DNA of 64,000 nt from Polyodon spathula (taxonomy: Eukaryota > Chordata > Actinopteri > Acipenseriformes > Polyodontidae), in NCBI RefSeq assembly GCF_017654505.1, contig NC_054534.1, forward strand, positions 18,175,193-18,239,192. Reading direction: 5' to 3'. Of the stretch, positions 1 through 11,830 are shown piece after piece (within the stretch, counting starts at the first letter, position 1; each line of letters opens with the position of its first letter). Made by a program: the position numbers and the translations under genes. The notes below the pieces were generated by a model. The model made no database searches. It saw nothing but the letters and a program-made list of their open reading frames with translations, and had not been told where the DNA came from.

Positions 1-123
1 ATACTGCACAACCACTCCTTCGTTTTCTCGAGGGTGTTAGGGTCCAATATAAGTTGTCTACGCAACCCGCTTTTTCTCATTTTTCGCATAAAAAGCAGCA
101 CACCATTTTAATTCATATTGTGG

Positions 124-153
124 AGGGTTAGGGTTAGGGTTAGGGTTAGGGTT
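124..153 (+). repeat. Short telomere-like (AGGGTT)5 tract
   Basis: Five perfect tandem AGGGTT units are visible. The permutation is the vertebrate telomere repeat TTAGGG. It is an interstitial-size tract, far too short for a telomere. A lone GGTGTTAGGG-like motif lies about 90 bases upstream. It may be a repair scar or chance. Confidence 0.85.
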
Positions 154-339
154 ATTGTGGAATTGTTTCTCATCAACTTAAGTCTCCAATTAGTTTCATG
201 AGTCTTCCTCTTTTTTCTCAAATACACAAACCTGTTGCATTGAAAGAATCCATTCCCAACATAGGAGGCTTGTTGCTAGGGAGCTGGCGTCACTGCCCTG
301 TGCAGTACAAAATAAAACAAACAGTAATTCTAAGTTCCT

Positions 340-456
340 ATGTATATTGCAGCTAAGGCACGTGCAGTTAGACTGTAAAATTGGGGAACCAACTCCAGGA
401 CCGATATATACCCAAATCCGTAATATAGCGAGGGGCGATATAACGAGGGGTGGGTG
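340..456 (-). mobile_element. pogo/Tigger-like terminal fragment
   Basis: Read on the minus strand this begins ACCCCTCGTTATATCGCC and continues with a GGATTTGGGTATATATCGG-type stretch and GGTTCCCC. That style (CCCTCG, then a diverged second copy) is usual for ends of pogo/Tigger-type elements. Only one end is seen. It abuts an ATA microsatellite. The family call comes from general resemblance. Confidence 0.45.

Positions 457-457
<1 letters not shown>

Positions 458-520
<63 letters not shown>
458..520. repeat. (ATA)n microsatellite
   Basis: About 21 uninterrupted trinucleotide units directly follow the pogo-like end. It produces spurious poly-Ile, poly-Tyr and poly-Leu reading frames, none of which is a gene. 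Confidence 0.97.
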
Positions 521-589
521 TCTCTTTGGTAGTGGGAGAGTGGTTACAGAATCCCACAAAGACATTATTTCTGTTAATCAACACAAGTT

Positions 590-1930
590 CTAAATGCTAT
601 TGAACTTTAACCTACAAAAATTCAGAATGAAATATGCCCCTCAAGTCAATAGTTGTGGTAAAGTTTTGGACCATCCTGTTTGTCTGCAACTAATATAAGC
701 TTGTTCATATGATTCAGATTTCAGACATAAAATGCCTGAAACATCAACTAACATTCTACATGTCTAGAATCCAGGGAATAGGCAGATAGAAGTATGGAAG
801 ATCGTGCCAAGAAACTAGCAGAACAAAAGAAAGAAAACTGTGTCACGCATGGCTGACAGCTGTAATTCTCTTAGAGGTTGCAGGTTCTTCTTTCAATAAA
901 AACAGCAGTTGAGGTATTGCAATGTCACCCACATCAGATGGATAGGATTGCTAATGCTGTTTCAAAACTGAATTTAGAGGGCTTATATTGATCCAATTTT
1001 TCTTCAAAATATTAAGAACAATGAAGTACTGTTCTCTTCAGCACTGCACTCACTTACCTTCATTATTGCATCCGATGGTAAATCGCAAGGATGTAATATA
1101 CGTTTAAGCAAAACTGCCCATGTTTGGTTTCAGTTATCCCTTATTGGAATTGACCATAGTAAATCTGCACAGCACTTTTTTCCCTTGACTCTACAGTACG
1201 TTGTCATACTTTTTAGTGATTTACCACGCCTTCACTATGCTTTTATTATGATGTCTCATGGTATATCTTTAAGGGGAGTGTATTGCTATAAGTAATTCAT
1301 GGAACACCATTGATACTATTATCACCACACAGAACAGCACAATGTCCCTGGGTAAAATAAAGACCTTAGAAAATGAATTCTACAAAGTTAAAATACGACA
1401 GCAGCAGAAAGGTTGAAAACTAAACATGTGATTTGAATTAAATTGCAGGATCAAAGATAAACTACTTAAAACACTATTTAAATGTCTACCTAATGGAGAG
1501 AAAGTAAAAATGATTATACTACATTTTTTGTACTCCATCATAACTAGTGCCCCAAAAGATTTATAAAACCAAGATAAAAGGCAGCTCATTGATTAGTCTA
1601 CTATTGTATGTGGACCACCACTTTTCTAAGATTCATTGGCCATTTTAAACCCAGTTTGCAAAATACATAGCACAAGTTGTGAGTGAACATAAAAATCGTA
1701 TAACCTCATATATGCTAGGCTGTATATTGCAAACAAGATTGTGCAGCAGCATTGGCATTAGCAGGTGTAGATTACTTCAACAGCCGTGAGAAGCTAACAT
1801 TGAGCAAAGAAAATATTGAATTGCAAGGCCCCACATTTCAGAAATGTGATTTCACATGTGAAAACGAGACTGTTGGCTTTTTGTCTGTTTTTGGGTCCAG
1901 GCAGCGTTGGTGAGATTTATTTAGTGTCAA
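590..1930. other. No gene recognised
   Basis: AT-rich unique-looking sequence. Short ORFs are below 75 codons and none resembles a known domain. No splice-bounded exon was seen. Confidence 0.6.
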
Positions 1931-1989
1931 GTTTAGTGATGGACTTTCCTCCTCTGTAGGCAGGTTAAATTATATCTGGAAACTATATG

Positions 1990-2154
1990 ATTACATAATA
2001 CATGACACCTAATGTTCTGCAGTACCATATATTTCAATATGAGTTTTCCTAAGGTGTAAAGTTCTAAAGATGTGTTTTTTTGCATTTGTGTTGCTATGAG
2101 CACAATACATAATACATGACACCCAATGCTCTGTAATATCATACATTTCAACAT
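1990..2154 (+). repeat. Two-copy spaced duplication of about 50 bp
   Basis: A block with ATAATACATGACACC at 1993-2040 recurs at 2107-2154 with a handful of substitutions. The offset is about 114 bases. The spacer between copies is not repeated. It looks like a local duplication and has no coding signature. Confidence 0.75.
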
Positions 2155-2418
2155 CCGTTTCCAGTCAGAGTTCAGTCACTTGAGTTATCCACTAGTCTTT
2201 TTAAATAGTTTTTATCCCTTCAGTACCTGTAATAAGTGTTGAGTTACGAGTAAAGCGTGGTGTCAGATGGGCTGTACCTTTTTATGATGATTCATCATTA
2301 ATTCTGCGAAGTAATTTCCAGCCATGAGGTGGTCTCGGAAATGAAGTTTCGCTCAGGTCGGCCATCTTATTTCCAATAATGTGAGTTCATAATTTGCCAT
2401 CAAACTTCCTGTAATTGG

Positions 2419-3399
2419 TTAATACTAGAACTGACACATGGGTCACTTTGACCCATACATTTTTAAACTGCTGCCTTATGAAAATGAAAGACATATTATC
2501 GGATAAAACTAGAATTCATGAACATTGTATCTAATAATTGCTTCGCAGAAACACCCTATTTAAATGGAAAAATTAAACATGAAAGATTTAATTTTTAAAA
2601 TCAGCGTGTATACAGTACGATTACAAACAATGAAAAAATATAATTAAACATACATTTCAAAAGAAAAGGGTATGCACATATACTCGTTTACAGGTGTAAA
2701 CCGAAATCATTGTTGCATTGAACACTATTGTGTAAACATGTCTAAACTGGTACATACAAACCTGTAAAACCGAACTGTTTTTTTTTTCTTTTCCTAAAAG
2801 TAATATAAAAAAAAGAATATATAAAATACATTTCATATTAGGCACATTTGTTGTTATCCTACCTGTCATTTCAGTTTGCTGTATGCAGCTTGCTGTATTA
2901 CAATCAAAATGACTACTTTCAAGATTAAATATTTCCTTCTGATATATTCCCAGTTGCATTTGTGAAACAAAATGAAGGATTGTTGTCACCCAGTTACATT
3001 GAAAAATAAGCAACTAGGCTTTCACAGAGTTGGCATCTTGACAAATGCACAATCATAACAATCTCTGTGTCATAGTCAATATACAAAGGGCTTGAAAAAA
3101 CAAACAAATATGTGTTTGGAGGAGGAGGCGTGTCTTGTTTGCTGCATTTACAAAAATAGAAGAATATCTTGTGTTATGTAATGCCTCTGTCACATTGACC
3201 CAAGTGGCGGTTCTGGGTAGAACTGTTTAAAAGTTTACAATTTTTGTGATTCTGGCTATCAAACACTGTCAGAATATTTAAATCATATATTTAGGAAAAG
3301 TCAAAAACAGACATACACATACGATTTACAATGTAAGAGTAATTAACATTTTAAATGCAAAATGGGTCACACTGACCCGCATGGCAGTTCCAGTGTTAA
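2419..3399. mobile_element. Non-autonomous piggyBac-like element (MITE), TTAA-flanked
   Basis: The left end reads TTAATACTAGAACTG followed by a GGGTCACTTTGACCC palindrome. The right end, on the minus strand, reads TTAACACTGGAACTG followed by a matching GGGTCAGTGTGACCC block. The inverted repeats run roughly 38 bases and both ends sit on TTAA, the target site of the piggyBac superfamily. The interior is about 980 bases, AT-rich, with no transposase. A third, inverted copy of the end-like motif (CCGCCACTTGGGTCA on the minus strand) lies inside near 3190-3225. This could be a subterminal repeat or a nested end. Autonomous partner not present in the window. Confidence 0.85.
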
Positions 3400-5790
3400 A
3401 ACCTCATCATAGCAGCAAAAATAGATTGAACTATTGGCCTAACATCCTTACACCACCGGGCAAGAGTCTCCCTCTGATATAGGATTGGGTCACATCACTG
3501 TCAGTCCTGCCCGTTTTCAAAGGAACAACCTTCACCTCCACTCCTCACAAAAAGAGAAAATGTCTGAATGTGAAAAAAAAAAACTGCTGAACAGCGAATC
3601 TGTGACTTACCAGAAAACTTATTACAAAACATACTACAAAAGAAAGATGCTCCAAACACTAAAATGGTGATTAAAACGTCACTGTCATTGTTTTCTGATT
3701 TTCTGAAATTCAAGCAAATTCAACTTGACAATGTAAACAAATATGACAGCCAGGATCTAAACTGTATTATGCAGCAGTCAGCAAGCCAGACGAAGAGCTG
3801 TACACCCCCAACACCCCCTCCCCCCAAAAAAATTGATAACTGTGCAGCATGAGCTTCAAAAACATGTTCTGTTATTTATTTCTGTTATTTATTTATTTAC
3901 TTATGCTGTATCAGCTATATTTAACAAAATATATAAAGCCATATTTACTATCCAACCTTGGCTTGCTTATTTTCTTGAGTGATTCATATATTAAATAACA
4001 TTAAATATGTACTGCAGACTCAAAAATTAAATGCCCCTCGGAAACAATAGTCTTCCCTTGGGGCAATAATTTTCCACAATGGCCCGTCACTCCAGTCCAT
4101 ATTTACTATATGTACTGTATATTTTCTGATCAAAGAATGCATCAATCCCCTGTTTAAATGTACTGTGTAACAAAAATACTAATAACGATAATAATTACAG
4201 TAGTAATAAAAAGAAGAGCATTTCATTATAAGATTAGTGATAGTTACTGGAGAGAAGCTTTACATGGTATCACAGTGCTTCTGTTTCCACGGGGGAAATA
4301 TCCAAGAGAGTACAATATGTAAGAGTTTAAATGTCTTAAATAAAGCTGTATAATCTCAAGAAAGAAAATGTCTCCCTGACAGAATGCTATTTTGTAGAGG
4401 CAAACACTTCGTCTTATTTTTACAGCCGATGAAAGACAATATTCCAGCAACTAGCAGGACGCATACAAGTAGCTGCTTTCCAATTGCCTGAAGGGATACC
4501 TTAATCCCATCTCAATCTTACAAGGCTGCAGTAATAGCTTTTCTTGATTCAGTTTACAATGATCCTGTCTTTTCAAACTAATAATTCATTCCCTACTTGT
4601 CCTGTTTGCAGTCACCTTCCCATACGGAAAGGAAATACATTTGTAATATATTTTTATGAATGAGAAACATGTTAAATATATGAATACTATATTTATAACC
4701 TTACCCTATATTTTCAACATATAAAATAAATATCTGGCTTACAGATTAAATTATATATAAAATATTTTCCAAATTCACCAGGTATTTGTTATGTTTTTTT
4801 TTTTTTTTTTTTTTTTTTATACATTACTAATTCATTTTATTTAACTGACTAAAACATATATTTTACTGTATTGTTATCAATACAATATTTGCCACTGCGT
4901 TACAAGAAAAAAAGTGGTGAAAACATTTTTTTTGGTGGTCTCAATACGCTTCAATCAGTACCGCATTCAATTAGTAAACATGTACCGTCACTCACAACTG
5001 ACCAATGACATGCTTGCTGTCTGCCAAAGAGTGTTTCAAATTTATGTTTTTGATTGGGCTATTTACTGTCATTCATGAGAGGTTCAACCTTGAACTCTTG
5101 TGATTGGACAATGCACACAGCTATTACACTTTACAGTACAAACGAACGCGGAACATGATGGAACACTGAGTGAGAGACATGAAGTATGGCCTGACAGCGG
5201 TAGGGGAAAGGAAAAAAATAATTTAAAAAAATGAAGACAACAAGCAAGCAGTTATCACCAGCAGTCCTGAGCCAGTCAAACGGTAATTAAATTAGTCAGG
5301 AGAGTAAATAAAATGGTTTGCTTTGCTTTGAACACAAAATGTTAGTTAACAAAAATTAACACTCATAAGTATGATGCACATGTTAAAAGTTCAAGTAGTT
5401 TGCTTTGTATTTCTTTTTTTTTGTTGTTTTTAATCAGAAGTGATCTAAACTGATTTTTTTTTAAACTATTTTGAACAATGGTGTATTTGGTCTAATGTTA
5501 AAAAAAAAAAAAAGATTGTTCTTTATTTTTCGAAAATAAAACTTCAATGCACAAATAAGAAATCAGGTTGCCAATTTCACCACTGTGATTACTCACCTTA
5601 AAGTTACCATTTTCATCCCCTCCCGAAAAAAATACTGGCTACACTCCTGCTGCCAGGATTTATTATTTAAAAATAAAAAATATATATTTTTATGCTTTTC
5701 GTAAGTCGGTAGAGACTATATAAGTGTGCAGTTTGTTTCAAACTTTCAAACCTTAATAACATAACCAAAGAGAGTCAATCAGCGAAAATA
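3400..5790. other. No gene recognised; poly-T and CCAAT-rich stretch
   Basis: Mostly AT-rich. A long T run lies near 4795-4818. Around 4995-5115 several CCAAT/ATTGG motifs occur within about 120 bases (gaccaatgac, gattgggct, gattggaca), without a following ORF. A short imperfect inverted repeat based on TGCCCCTCGG lies near 4032-4066. None of these supports a gene. Confidence 0.5.
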
Positions 5791-5879
5791 TGTGCTAAAA
5801 CTGAATGAATTTGATGTAGCCCTGTACAATAGTAAAAAGAAAGCTACATTTGGAGTTTTTCTATTCAGAGTTTTTTTCC

Positions 5880-6678
5880 TCTCCCCAAGAGTGAGGAGAC
5901 CATTACGTCCTGCGCCCGAGTGGGAGGAACCTGAACATTCTGCGCCCGAGTGGGAAGAGCCCGAACATCCTGCACCCGAGTGGGAGGATCCCGAATGTCC
6001 TGCGCCCAAGAGGGGGGAGATGGTGCATCCACAGCCCAAGAGGGTGGAGATGGTGCGTCCACAGCCCAAGAAAGGGAAGGCCGAACGTCCACAGCCCAGG
6101 TATCCGCCAGCAGAGGGATAATGCCTGCTGGTTCCGCCTCCACTGCCATGGGAGGACTGCTTGTCTGCATCCAAGGATGCTATGTCTGCATCGCCTGTGG
6201 CTCTGCATCACCTGGGGCTGCCTGGTGCTCTGCATTGCATGGGGCTGCTTGTGTCTCTCTTTTATCCCCTAGTCGCCGAGAGTCCCACTTTGCCTGGGGT
6301 CGCCAAGGGTACCGCTTCTCCTGGGGTTGCCGAGGGTCCTGCTTCGTCTGGGGTCGCCGAGGGTCCCGCTTTGCCTAGGGCCGCTGCCTGGCTTGCGCTG
6401 CCTGGGGCAGCTACTAGTCCTGCAGGACCATAGGAAGCACCGGGGCCGGCGTCTCAGAAAAGGGGACTGCCGGGTACAAAGAAGGGGGTGAGGTCAGGAG
6501 ACCAGCTCCCCCAGCCGTACTTTCGCAGCAGGAGGGAAAGTGGCTGAAGCCCCGGAAGAGGGAGCTGCCAGCCACGAAGGAGCACGAAGGATCACTCCAG
6601 ACCCCTCTTCGGGGATATTGAGACTGAGGGGGGAGGTGGACATTGGGGCCATGTGTGCGTTGCACAACGGGGGGGATA
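5880..6678 (+). pseudogene. Gag-like Pro/Glu-rich repeat ORF remnant
   Basis: The open frame 5792-6121 encodes several diverging copies of an about 10-residue unit of the type PAPEWEEPEH, followed by PQPK-type units. The first ~25 residues derive from unrelated AT-rich flank, so the ATG at 5792 is unlikely to be the original start. The frame stops at 6122, but related GC-rich sequence continues in other frames to the purine tract. No zinc knuckle, protease, reverse transcriptase or integrase motif is visible. By position and by homology to the 25.3-27.7 kb element this is the low-complexity part of a gag-like protein. Function unknown. Confidence 0.5.
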
Positions 6679-6980
6679 TGTATCAGGGCGAGAAGCCCTT
6701 TACAGTATTTATTTTTAGAATGGGGTCTCCCCCTCTGCCCGTGTTATTTAGTATTTGTTTATTGTGTGTATATTTATAGATGATGGTGAAACGCCATGTG
6801 TTTTGTTTATTGTTGTTTTAATTATTTATTTTTATGCTCTGTGAGTAAGAGTGTTTTCTGTTTAAACATTTTATTTATTTTTGTTCTTTAATAAATGACG
6901 CATGTGCCATTGCACCATATCCATCTGTGTTCAATTCCTTCTTCTGGTCTGACGTCACTGCAATGCCATTTCCTGCCACA
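6679..6980 (+). repeat. 3' LTR of the truncated element
   Basis: Begins TGTATCAGGGC with a small hairpin (AGGGC, loop, GCCCT) and ends CTGCCACA, giving TG...CA boundaries. It is preceded directly by a G-rich purine tract, the position expected for plus-strand priming. An AATAAA signal lies at 6890-6895 and the following GTCTGACGTCACTG resembles the end of the 14.3 kb LTR family. No 5' partner, so no target duplication can be scored. Confidence 0.65.
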
Positions 6981-6984
6981 GACC

Positions 6985-7785
6985 CATTTTTTTTTTTTTT
7001 TAATTTATAGGGTGTCAAGTGATCACAGGTTTAAGCAGAATGTTTTTCTTTGTTTGTATTTTTTTATCTGCAAAGTGTTCTGATACGAACTTGTGCTATT
7101 CCTTCTATTTTTACTTTTGTGCAAAAAACATTTTCTTAAATGTCAGAGTTTTAGAAAGTTTTAGGTTACTGTTTCTTTCTTTCTTTTTTTTCTGTGTGAG
7201 CCAGTAATTCTGGGTTTGTTTGCATATTTCTATGCCCTTGTTTAATAAGGGTATATTTATGATTTGCTATGGAGTTTTACTATGTAAAAGCATTATTAAA
7301 TGTAGCTCTGAAATGTGCAGCAAGTGATTGATTGCTGACACAGACACCCAAGTTTTACCTGTTGTCAGTGCAATAACAATGTGGATGTTTTATATCCCCA
7401 GTTCATTGTTAGAAGGGCCTTGGAATTAAGATCAAGTAGAGAGGGACTGTTGTAACTTAGCTTTATTACAGAAACGATAGAAAACTATTTAGATGTACAT
7501 ATGTCTACATATTCTTTTATCAAACGATTAACAAAGTATATTAGGGAAAATGTGTCATAGGGCCACCAGTAACTGTTTATGGCTGCACAATGACTAGCAT
7601 CATTTTGAATAACCAGGTCAGGACAGCAGAACATATGTAATGGACTTTGTAAATGGACCTGACAGGCAGTAAAGGTCACATCCTTTTCCTGGTCCATCTC
7701 TAATATTTTCTAAAGATCCCATCGTTTCTACCACTAGTGTGATGGACGTTATACAGTAGACGCCCCCTGAATATCATTTCTTTTA
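6985..7785. other. No gene recognised
   Basis: T-rich sequence with several short T runs. Small ORFs on both strands lack any recognisable domain. Confidence 0.55.
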
Positions 7786-7790
7786 ATCCC

Positions 7791-8138
7791 TGTGTCAGGG
7801 CAAAAGCCCTGCTTGTATAAATAGTGTGTGTGGGAATGCAACATTGGCAGGAATGGGGTTCATTCTGTCCCTGCCAACAATCACAAGTGTGGCCATTCTC
7901 CAATTAGGTAACTGAGTGCTAGCTGGGGAATGGCCACCTGTATAAAAGTGGAAAGAAATCCTTTGTTGGGTGGAGGGAGTTTGGCTGTGTTATGAAGTGT
8001 ATTTAGACTAGTGGTACTGAAGCTGATTGCTCAGCCTACATTGGTGTGTTTTGTTTAAGTCTTATTTTCACTGCAGCTTTTGACTCTGGTCTCTAATTCC
8101 TGCCAGTAACAGCTAGGCAGTGACACTACCTTGTCACA
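7791..8138 (+). mobile_element. Solo LTR, family C (TSD ATCCC)
   Basis: Begins TGTGTCAGGGC and ends TTGTCACA. Perfect 5-bp direct repeats ATCCC occur at 7786-7790 and 8139-8143. Inside, in order: a start hairpin (CAGGGC, loop, GCCCTG), a second hairpin at 7846-7875 (GGCAGG...CCTGCC), a third at 7890-7936, and TATAAAAG at 7941. No internal region remains, so this is the product of LTR-LTR recombination. Confidence 0.9.
7890..7948 (+). promoter_or_regulatory. LTR-C hairpin plus TATA box
   Basis: TGGCCATTCTCC pairs with GGGGAATGGCCA (11 of 12). The loop holds AATTAGG. TATAAAAG follows seven bases after the stem. Same layout as in the other LTR families of this window. Confidence 0.75.
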
Positions 8139-8143
8139 ATCCC

Positions 8144-9890
8144 TTTTAATGATTGTGTTAATCAGACACACATGTTTTATTAGTTGTAAGCGGCAATTGC
8201 AGAGCAATGTGCTATATACAGTATACTGTAGCAGAGGACTGTAATGGAGAGGCTGTTTTGGGGAAATACTGTGCTGATTTAAATGTGGAATAGTTCAGAG
8301 ACTGAGAAACTGCAATCACATGCTGAATTACATGTCAATAATGTTGGCAATTATGTGCATAGTGTAGATAATAATTGTGGATACTAGTTTAAAAACAACA
8401 GCCATTACTCCATTATCAGACAAATGTATTTTATAGTTCATAATAATGGGCCAGTAGTGCATTACCATAAATTAAATTAACTTAAATGTGTTGATGAAAA
8501 ACAACATCCTCCATGTCACTGCTGGATGAAATGCCCCCATTAACAACTAAATCTAAAGCATGGGATGATTGACAGAAGTAATGTCATTCATAAAGAGAGC
8601 TGATATTCTAAAAGCTAATTAGTCACAAAGGGAAATTAAATCAAAATTCCTAACTGACAGGTGCTGCTGAGCTAAAATGTTTTAGTAAACAAACTTTGAT
8701 TTATCAGATATGAAGAGTTTGAGTCTCTAAAGGCTTTGTTGACATCTGATGGCTAATCTGTTTAAAAATGGGTTAAATATGAAACATCTTAGAGGTCGGT
8801 ATTCATGCTTTCAGTCATGTGAAAGCATGAATAGTGAAAATAGGACATCACTGAAGGTTTTTTTTTTTTTGTTTAAATATGATTGAAGGGTGTTTGATAA
8901 GGTGAATCACTAATGCCATGTGAATTGGTGCTCCCAACCAAACCGCTTTTACTCTTTTCATTATACTGTACACAGACAAACAGCACTAACCCATTTGACC
9001 CTCTTAGTTACATTGGCTTCTTCAGCTGCTTTCAAATAAATGAAAGCCCTGCTCCTTTGCAGGCTGCTAGGGAATGAAAAGAAGGATGGCTGAGGTAATC
9101 CAGTTAGAAGAGCCAGTAGTTTTGCAGGAAATATCTTTTGTGTGGGCCCTATAAGCACTGATGTGGAAAAATATTTGCAGGGACGGTTATTAGTTGGAAT
9201 AATCATCCCAAAGTGCCTTATCAGAAAGGAAAAAAACTGCAATTAGGCAAGAATTAAAAAAAGGCCTAATGACTATTCAGATGCCAGAGCTCGGGAAAAT
9301 ACATGTTCCTCAACTCTGACTTTGTGCTTTGCATTAGTGTGCTGTGACTGTTATACAACCCAGTAATTGTCACAAGAATTAGATGCTTGCAGATGGTTAA
9401 TGGAAATAGGAAATAAAGAGCGCAGCAAGATGTTATGCTTTGAAATTGAGAGAGCCCAATTCACATGTATAAGGTCATTTAATTCTATCAAATTCAACTA
9501 ATGTGAACATGCAATTCTTTGCATGAAAGCAGCAACACTAAATTGTTTCAAAAGCTGGAAATTAATGAACAAGTTTACATATTTTAGATGAAATTTTCAC
9601 TCACAAAACAAGAAAATAAGCAACAACACACTGAACTATGATTTGCTGGGATAATTAATTCTGTAGCTCATTCCCTTGACTTTAGATAATGTTGCCACAG
9701 GGGTTATTACAAATGATAAAACATACACATACAAATGCAAAGCACAAGCCCTGTCTGTGTGAATTAAGATGAACTGGAGATTCTGTTACAAATTGTTTTT
9801 ATTTTGCATGTTTCTATTGTGGTAACAGAACAAGCGCTGATAAACAGAGTACCTGAAAATAGAAGCAAGGTTATTAATGGTATTAAGTAA
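8144..9890. other. No gene recognised; one perfect 12-bp hairpin
   Basis: At 8801-8832 ATTCATGCTTTC and its exact inverse flank an 8-base loop. Nothing around it suggests a conserved RNA. The rest is unique-looking AT-rich DNA. Confidence 0.55.
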
Positions 9891-9893
9891 ACA

Positions 9894-9894
<1 letters not shown>

Positions 9895-9942
<48 letters not shown>
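9895..9942. repeat. (TAA)n microsatellite
   Basis: About 16 uninterrupted units. Confidence 0.97.
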
Positions 9943-11830
9943 ATGATCTGTGAATGGGGCTAGTCTTGGAGATATGTATGCATGAACTCCATCTGTATGT
10001 CATTGCATAGCAATGAATTCACAAGCATGTATTCATTTATGATAATATCTAATCTATAGAAGAATAATTTTTACCACAGGGCACTGCTATGACATAGTGG
10101 TTAGAGTTCTCTGTTTCTACACATTCTACTGCTATCTGTGTCAATGTTATGGATGAATTACCATGTTACTAAATATGAAAACAATGAGAATGGTTACAAT
10201 AGGATATTCTAAAAGACATACAAATCCATAATCACTTCTAAGGGCTAGCCTACAGTTTTGCTTAGTATTTCTGACAAGCAACACTTGTTTCATACTTTAG
10301 TTAAATCTAAAAAATATTCATGCTAAATACATTATGTCGATTTTAAAGCCATCTTAAAACTGGTGAAACCAGCTTTGTGATGTGGAAGAAATAGCCATCA
10401 AATACGTAACTGGTTGAGAAGAAGAGACATACACTTACAGTAAGTATACTGTAAAACATTTGTTTTTGTGTGTAAATGCCCTATCCCTCCACTGAATGAT
10501 TAGTTTATTATTTCCTATCCAAGTTGCATCTCTGTGTTGCAAGACAGTTTCTGTCAAAATAGGCAGAAGTAAATTTGACAGACTTTAATATGATGCTGCC
10601 TAATTTATAGATGTTTCATGAACAGATTAAAAAGTGATGATTCTATGGGCTGTACTGGAGAACAGACTTCACTGCAGAGTTCAGTCCACAACTTCCCCGA
10701 AGGAATTAAAGGTAGTCATTGAGGAATGGTCACGTATACTTCCAGAGCAATTAAACATCTTGTAGGCTCTTCGTGTCATAACTGTCTGTCCGTTAACAGT
10801 GTTATGGCTGTTTGAATCATAAACAGAAATGCTTGGCATGCATCAAATTTACCAGAGACATAATCTAAAGGATGTTTAAAACCTTGGATTGGTTAAAACT
10901 AGCTTTGTACTTCACAACTGATGTTTGTGTTCTCGATAAGTCCATTTTTGTATCCTAATTTGTACATGACACCAGTAGTCTGTTTTGAATGATTATAGAA
11001 ATTGAAAGAGGCTTCCCTCTTTCAAATGAAATTAATGCCATGCATACTGTACTTGAAACATTGGACTAAAGGTTTATGACTGCTGCAAGTCAATAATAAA
11101 AAAAAATAAAAAAAACTAAATGAAACCAATTAGAACTCAAAATGGCATCCACAGAATGTGAAATTTTGAGTTAAATCAAACTGATCTCCCTGTAGAGCCA
11201 TGACATTCTTTAGTTCACAGATGGATAGATAATTAAAACTTCTGAATTCTTTATTTTGTAGGTCATAAATAGGTTCACATAAAAAAAATATGTTTTATTA
11301 CTTAGTATTCGCTGGGAATGTCATTCTTATTAAAATATATTAAGTGTAGGCTACAGTATTTTCAGTTCAGACCCATTTGCAGAAACCCTTCTTGCAGAGG
11401 AAGAAAGTATTTTGTATAATTTCCATACCTTCATTCCTTAATTTACCAAATGGTCCAATCAGATGTTGGCAAATGTTTAAAACAAATGAGATTCCAAGAA
11501 TTTATATCATTACTATTCATTTAAAAAATAATAAAAAAAAACCTAACCATGTATCATTCCTCTCCATTGAAGGTGGCTGAATTTAAATGACAGGTTACTT
11601 TCAATGCAGGGAGCAGGTAAACCTAGATTCCTGCAGTCTTTTAAAAACAAGTAGCACCTTGAGGAATACAATTTTAAATCTTCAGGACCTAAACTGAAAA
11701 TACATACAGGATTTGCTCAGGTAATCCAACACTTGGTAGGTCTCACCGAAATGGGAAAACCAGAGAATGGCAGAACATAACAAGGAAACTTCAGGTACAG
11801 TAAAATAGTTTATAATTGAAGAAGAATACA
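9943..11830. other. No gene recognised
   Basis: AT-rich DNA with short ORFs only. A tRNA-like A-box phrase (catagtggttagag, near 10094) has no B box and is not called a SINE. Confidence 0.55.

Larger units (their letters stand above)
5880..6980 (+). mobile_element. 5'-truncated non-autonomous LTR element, 3' part
   Basis: A GC-rich island in AT-rich surroundings carries a repeat-coding ORF, a purine tract near 6669-6676 and then a terminal LTR (6679-6980). A block near 6195-6290 (GCATCACCTGGGG, GGGCTGCTTGTGTCTC, CCCCTAGTCGCCGAG) matches in order a block at 26625-26730 in the intact LTR element further on. The two internal regions are therefore related. No 5' LTR or primer site is seen upstream of 5880, so the 5' portion is missing or unrecognisable. 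Confidence 0.7.

Noticed and set aside
330..584. Poly-Leu, poly-Ile and poly-Tyr ORFs
   Set aside because: They are translations of an ATA microsatellite.
2657..3013. 118-codon minus-strand ORF inside the piggyBac-like MITE
   Set aside because: No transposase motif is visible, and the sequence is AT-rich and Ile/Phe/Tyr-biased. Probably chance.
10080..10130. tRNA-like A-box phrase CATAGTGGTTAGAG
   Set aside because: No B box or SINE tail follows within the expected distance.
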